Assembly (NCBI GenBank): GCA_001430745.1
Contig: KQ482027.1
Location: forward strand, 48,479-86,189
DNA from: Auxenochlorella pyrenoidosa
Lineage: Eukaryota; Chlorophyta; Trebouxiophyceae; Chlorellales; Chlorellaceae
Direction of reading: 5' to 3'
DNA length: 37,711 nt
Below the pieces are notes generated by a model. The model had not been told where the DNA came from, did not search any database, and was given only the letters and a program-made list of their open reading frames with translations. This document shows positions 33,225 through 37,711 of this stretch, in pieces. Position 1 is the stretch's first letter, and every line of letters begins with the position of its first letter. A program made the translations under genes and the position numbers.

Positions 33225-35547
33225 TCAGGGCGGCTGCCGCAGCGCGTGCAGCAGCTGGCTGAGCCGGGCCTCGATGCCGTCCAGCCTGGCATTCACATCC
33301 CGCCGCAGCGCCGCAACCTCCACTTGCAGCGCCAGCACCGCCGCCTGAGCCGCCGCCCCCAAACTGCTGCTGGTGGCGGCCTCGCTTGCGTAAGGCCTGC
33401 CGCGCTCCTGCTGCTCATGCTCCACTTCCGGCTCAGCTGGAGCTGCGCAGGCGTGGGCTCTGTCTGCAGCTGCCAGGGGTCCCCCTGTCGTAAAGGCGCA
33501 GCACTTGAGAAGCTGCTGCAGAGAGTAGCAGGCCAGCCACACCTGGTGCTGCCCGCTGCCCGCCAGCGCAGCGCCGAGGAACGGCGCTGCGGCCGTCTTG
33601 GCTGCTACTGCAAACAGAGCCCACACAAATGCCGGGCCCTGGGCCGCCCCCGCTGTTCCTGCCGCCGCCTCTGTTCCTGCAGCGCCGCTGCCGTCATTGC
33701 TGGCTGCTGTGGACGAGGTTGCTGGCACAACTGCCAGGCCCCTGAGCCGAACTGAACCCTGCCTAGATGCACTGTCAGGTAGCGCCAGCTGTGCCGCACC
33801 GCAAACCCGGTGCAGCTGGTGTGGTCCCAGCGTGCACACCGCAAGGGCTGGCGTCGCAGCGCGGCTGCTGCCTAGCACCACGTGGCCACCCAGCAGCTGC
33901 AGCAGGTCTGGCGCAATCCCCAAGGGCTGCACTGCCGCCGCCAGGTCTGCTGGCGGCGCTGATCTTGCTGGGCTGCTGCTGGCCCCACCCTGGGACCCTG
34001 GTGCTGCTGCTGCTGCCTCGCTGCCGTCCAGCCAAAGCAGGGTGACATGGCCGCCGTCCTGCTCAGGAGGGCTGCTGGGGGGCGCCAGGCCCAGGGGCCC
34101 ATCCCCAGGCAGCATCTGGCACCTCTGGCCGTCCTCTAAGTGCTGTGGGGCAAGAAGCAAGCTGGCGGGGATCGCAGGCGCGCCGGCGCTCTGGCTGTGC
34201 TTGAGACCAGTCAGGTCAATCAAACCGCCCTCGCCGCTGTCCGCGCTGGGCAGAGACCGAGCTGCGTGCCGAAATCCTGCAAGCGCCTCTGCCAGCAACA
34301 GGCTGGCGCCGCCGCTGCTGCTGCCAGGCTGGCCAGAGAGCAGCACGGCCTGCTGCTGCGAGCCAGCCGCTTGGTGCTTTGGCCTCAGCAGCAAATCCAT
34401 GCTGGTCCCTGCGACATCTGCCTCACCCTGCTGCTGCTGCTTCTGCTGTTCCTGCTGCTGCTGCTCTGGCGAGGCCATGGGGCTGAGCCAGCTGCCCACC
34501 GCGCGCTCTGTGCTGACAACCACGGCATGGCTGCCGGCCGCGGCCAGCCCGCACACGGGGCCAGGAAGGCCAGCCAACAGCTCGCGGCGTGCCAGCAGCT
34601 GCCAGGCTGCAAAGCAAGGAGGAGCGGAAGAAGGTGCGTGTTGGCAGGGGGTGTTGGCATCACTGAGCACCAGACGCGGGCAGCAACTGCAGGGAAGGCG
34701 GGAACGTGTGGATGCCTCTGCGTGTGCCAGGCCTTTCCACCTCACCGCTGTCGAACAGAAGCAGCTCCAGGTGCGCCCCTCTGCCAACCACGAGCCGACT
34801 GCAGCCTTCCGGGCCGCCAGGGCTGCTGCTCCCGCTGGCACCGTCGCCGCACACCCAAGCCAGGCAGCAGCGGCCGCCTGCTGCAGCGCTGGTTGCTACA
34901 GATGCCAGCAGCCTGCCACTGCTTCCGCCGCTCCTGCCACTGTCTCCGTCCTTGCTTTCTGTGCTCTGCAGCAAATCCATGCTGCATGCGCTGGCCACGC
35001 AGCTGGTGATGCCGTTGCTGTGCCCACCACACCCTGAGCCAGCCATGCTGATCAGCAGAAGCTGCCCAGGCGCAGCCAGCGCACACACTGGCAAGCTGGG
35101 GTGCCACGCGCAGGCCTGCCAGGCGCCTGCTGTCCTTGGGGCCTCATAGCTGCAGCCGGCTCTGCCGCCAGCATCTGCAGTGCTGCCACCCTCGGTGCCA
35201 CCCAAGGCGGCGGCGCAGAAGGGCACCAGGTGTGCTGTGCTGCCTGCCAGGGTGGCCACCCACCTCGGCTGCCCATCCCCACCTGCGCTGCTGCTCGCGC
35301 TCACTGCTGAAATGCTGGCCTGGGCCTCAAGGAGTGAAGCAATGGGTGCTACGCCTGCTGGCGTAGCCTGGAGCAGCAGCAGGTGGGTGCCCACTGCTGC
35401 CAGCAGCAGCTGTGTGCCGGGCACTGTGGCCAGCAGCTGACCACCGCCGCTCCGGGGCAGCTGGACCTCTGCTGCCAAACACTGTGCCAGCAGCGGCTGC
35501 GGTGGCGCAACATCTTGGCTGCCGTTTGAAGTTGACTCCTGAGCCAT
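33225..35547 (-). CDS. WD-repeat-like propeller protein with C-terminal coiled coil (WDCP-like)
   Basis: Two exons, 35547-34746 and 34606-33225 (phase 1 join), give 727 aa. The N-terminal half has repeated hydrophobic strand pairs typical of degenerate beta-propellers, such as LLATVPGTQLLLAAVGTHLL, RWVATLAGSTAHLVPF and WQACAWHPSLPVCALAAPGQ. The middle continues with PVCGLAAAGSHAVVVSTERA, a Gln-rich tract and further strands. The last 40 residues are a clear coiled coil (AVLALQVEVAALRRDVNARL). Layout and length resemble the animal WD repeat and coiled-coil protein WDCP (about 720 aa), but sequence identity cannot be tested here. The start is the first ATG after the TMEM230 stop. Many Ser/Ala/Gly insertions make the propeller blades hard to count. 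Confidence 0.65.
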
Positions 35548-35692
35548 GCGTGAGTGGCTCAAAGCACCGCTGGCGACTGAGGCGCTTCCACTTGCTACCG
35601 CGAAGGCTAGCCACCCCTGCTGCAGCGCGTGTGCGGCTGCTGCTGTTGCCGGCCGTTGCTGCTATTGCTGCTCCTCTGCTGCAGCCACCACC

Positions 35693-35748
<56 letters not shown>

Positions 35749-35813
35749 TGCTGCTTCTGGTGGTGCTGCTGCTGCGGTCGCCAAAACACTGCCACCGCTA
35801 TTGCTGCTGCTGC
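35548..35813 (-). other. ATG-free spacer between TMEM230-like and WD/coiled-coil genes
   Basis: 266 nt with no ATG on the minus strand and no TGTAA between the stop of one gene and the start of the next. It contains the CAG-type repeat listed separately. Confidence 0.6.
35694..35756. repeat. CTG/CAG trinucleotide repeat between two genes
   Basis: About 20 near-perfect CTG units on the plus strand; the transcript strand of both flanking genes carries CAG. It lies in the spacer between the TMEM230-like and WD genes. Confidence 0.9.
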
Positions 35814-36414
35814 TTAGTCTTGCAGCATGGGCAGGTCGGGGATGTCGCTCCAGGAGTAGCCGCGGCGGCCCTTGTACACCATGTATGCAATGCGCCTGCA
35901 GCAGGGCAGGAGGCGGACGGTTGCAAGATGGACAGAAGCAGCGCCAGGCACCGCAGAAAAGTGCGCAGCAGGGGGGGGCAGGAAGGGCGCAGTCAGAGAA
36001 AGGCAGGCACTCACGTGAAGTAGAAGCCTGGGATGAAGACGAGCAGGCCCAGCACCCACAGCCCAATGAGCGCGTGAGTGCCCTCAGTGCGCCACAGCAC
36101 CATGCCGGAGATGAACATGGCCAGGCCTGGGGGAGGTGACGGCATAAAGCAGAGTGACAAACCGGAAGGCAGCAGCGGCGGAGGCAGAGGCGGAGGCTGC
36201 AACAACAGTGTGGGTTGCCCGGATGGGCGGGTGGCACGTTGTCAGCCAACCCGACCGCATACTGGCTCGATCAAAGGCTTGACTAGGCCGCAAGCGGCAC
36301 AGGCCAGCGAACTCCTGGCGGCTGCCAGCGCTGGCGGGGCCGAAGCGCACCCGCAATTGTCAGACCGATCGCCAGGTAGATAGAGCGCCATGGGATCGGC
36401 TGTGCCGGCATCAT
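35814..36414 (-). CDS. TMEM230: TMEM230/DUF872-like small membrane protein
   Basis: Exons 36414-36351, 36126-36015 and 35895-35814, in phase, give 85 aa. Two membrane helices (IYLAIGLTIAG continuing into LAMFISGMVLW, and ALIGLWVLGLLVFIPGFYFT) are followed by the family signature RIAYMVYKGRRGYSWSDIPD. In animals TMEM230 acts in vesicle and endosome trafficking; plant DUF872 members share the same C-terminus. The model starts at a double ATG (36414/36411). Homologues have 30-40 more N-terminal residues, and GTTGCAG lies just upstream of the ATG, so a further 5' exon is likely. The stop is only 266 nt from the next gene's start. Confidence 0.85.
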
Positions 36415-37130
36415 TTCGAGCGCTGCAACACCTTTCCGACTTTGACTAGCTGCGAGAGGGCCGGAGGGGCATGTCAGGAAACCGCAGAGAATGGAGAGGT
36501 CTGCAGGAAATGATCGGTCAGGCCAGGGGCCGGCAAGGCGTTGATGGCAGACCCTTGCCGCTGCGACCGCCGCCATGCGGACGCAGCATTGCAACGATTC
36601 TCTACTGCCGCTGAAGGACACGCTTATGCTGCTTTCCGATTTTTGGATTTCTGGATACATATGCTGCTGTAACCGATTAATAAGGGGCGAGCTGCATTCA
36701 ACCTGGCAGTCGGCAGAGGCCTCACTTGTGACACAACCCGCAGCCAGCGGCGGTGCTCCAGACCCAGTTGTGTTATGTTGAGTTTATACTCTCTTAATGT
36801 GAGCCTACTGTTGGTGCAAGATGGTTTGCCTTCTGTGCTGCCATGCGACTTGGGCATGAGGGCAAGCGGCAAAGGTGCCCAGCTGTCGGCGCCCCCAACC
36901 CGGTGGCGGCAGCGGCGGCATGAACACCATGCACCATCACGCGCCATCGTTGATGTTCTATCCAATCTCTGCTCATTTAGTAGTTTGCACGCCCCCGCAC
37001 GCAAAGCGCCGCTCTTTTCCGATCAATCCTTTTGGTCGGAGCAGCAAGAGTTCGGCGGCTGGCTACAGTTGAAATCGGCACCGGGTAGCAAGCCGTCAGC
37101 GCGCGCCTCACTGACCTGCCCGCCGCGGCC
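36415..37130. promoter_or_regulatory. Divergent promoter region between TMEM230-like and CPSF2 genes
   Basis: The two genes are transcribed away from each other. The region probably contains both promoters and perhaps a missing 5' exon of the TMEM230-like gene. No core element was recognised with confidence. Confidence 0.4.
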
Positions 37131-37711
37131 ATGGCAGCTGCCGCCGCCACTGGCGGCGGCGGCGGGCCGCCCACCGGCGTGCGCTTTGTCCCGCTGCTGG
37201 GGGTGCACGGCCGCGGCCCCCTGAGCTACCTGCTGGAGCTGGAGGGGTTCACCTTCCTGCTGGACTGCGGCTGGAATGATGCATACGACCCACAGCTGCT
37301 GGCGCCGGTGCTGGCGGCGCTGCCGCGCATCGATGCGGGTGAGCACGGAGCACCCGGCCTCGCCCTGCAGCCCTTGCATGCTCCCTCCCTGCATTGCCGC
37401 CTGTCTTCACGCACAGGCGGCGACGCCGTGGCATGCGACCGTCGCCTTGCTGCCGCCAAAGGGTTGCTGCAAACGTTCGTCACGCGACGGCCTGCTGCGC
37501 ACCTGCTGCCCGTGTCCGCCCCCCCCCCCCCCCCGCAGTGCTGCTGTCGCACTCGGACCCAGCCCACCTCGGGGCCCCTGCCCTACCTGGTGGGCCGCTG
37601 CGGCCAGTCCGTCCCCGTGTATGCCACCACGCCGGTGCACAAGATGGGGCAGATGGCTATGTACGACCAATACCTGGCGCAGCAGGTGGGGATGCCTGCC
37701 GCGGCGCGGGG
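37131..37711 (+). CDS. CPSF2: CPSF2 (CPSF100), 5' part; apparent one-base frameshift in exon 2
   Basis: Exon 1 (37131-37338) encodes an Ala/Gly N-terminus then SYLLELEGFTFLLDCGWNDA, the start of the metallo-beta-lactamase fold. Exon 2 (37539-37685, after a poly-C tract and GCAG) begins VLLSHSDPAHLGA. After removing one base of the CCCC run at 37575-37578 it reads LPYLVGRCGQSVPVYATTPV and HKMGQMAMYDQYLAQQ, then CAG|GTGGGG. These are diagnostic CPSF100 blocks. The protein is the non-catalytic partner of CPSF73 in pre-mRNA 3'-end cleavage and histone mRNA processing; as in other CPSF100s the metal-binding motif is degenerate (HSDPAH). As written, exon 2 is out of frame by one base. The gene continues past the window end. 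Confidence 0.85.
   Translation, partial: MAAAAATGGGGGPPTGVRFVPLLGVHGRGPLSYLLELEGFTFLLDCGWNDAYDPQLLAPVLAALPRIDAGEHGAPGLALQPLHAPSLHCRLSSRTGGDAVACDRRLAAAKGLLQTFVTRRPAAHLLPVSAPPPPPQCCCRTRTQPTSGPLPYLVGRCGQSVPVYATTPVHKMGQMAMYDQYLAQQVGMPAAAR

Noticed and set aside
35607..35795. Minus-strand poly-Gln open frame over the CAG repeat
   Set aside because: It has no ATG start (the computed start is an alternative codon) and lies between two good genes; it is best read as an untranslated repeat.

Overview
This window looks like nuclear DNA of a GC-rich green alga, most likely a coccoid trebouxiophyte of the Chlorella/Micractinium type. The evidence is high GC, genes split into many short exons with in-frame introns, plastid-targeting-like N-termini, a fibrillin (plastid lipid-associated) gene, TGTAA polyadenylation motifs and secreted Cys-rich and fasciclin proteins. 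Nothing bacterial, viral or organellar was seen, and no RNA gene could be supported. Taxonomic placement is inference.

Thirteen protein genes were built by following reading phase across splice sites. From left to right: a leucine-rich-repeat plus coiled-coil protein (minus, 3' end outside the window) sits 44 nt downstream of a REV7/MAD2L2 HORMA gene (minus). A small two-exon membrane protein (plus) follows, then an unrecognised membrane protein (minus). Next come a secreted 16-Cys protein with three CBM19-like repeats (plus) and a PAP/fibrillin plastid protein (plus), with an AT-rich fold-back element between them. A nine-exon LIN1/CD2BP2 spliceosomal homologue (minus) is divergent from an Mpv17/PMP22 protein (plus). 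A BTB/POZ protein (minus) follows.

The right half is dominated by an 11-kb, 26-exon gene (minus, 21903-32895). It encodes a predicted 1834-residue secreted protein with a signal peptide, two ShK-like Cys modules, a Pro/Ala linker and six fasciclin (FAS1) domains. Upstream of it lie a WD-repeat/coiled-coil protein (minus), a TMEM230-like membrane protein (minus) and, divergently, the first two exons of CPSF2/CPSF100 (plus, running off the window).

The most notable cross-cutting signal is splicing. At least six of roughly 55 modelled introns begin with GC rather than GT, all matching [A/C]AG|GC[A/G]AG and all keeping frame. Two gene pairs (REV7 to LRR, TMEM230 to WD) have no ATG and no TGTAA between the upstream stop and the downstream start, which suggests bicistronic transcripts. 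Two conserved exons carry apparent one-base frame problems in C runs, which are probably assembly errors. The genes are functionally mixed (DNA repair, splicing, 3'-end processing, membranes, cell surface) and do not form an obvious pathway.
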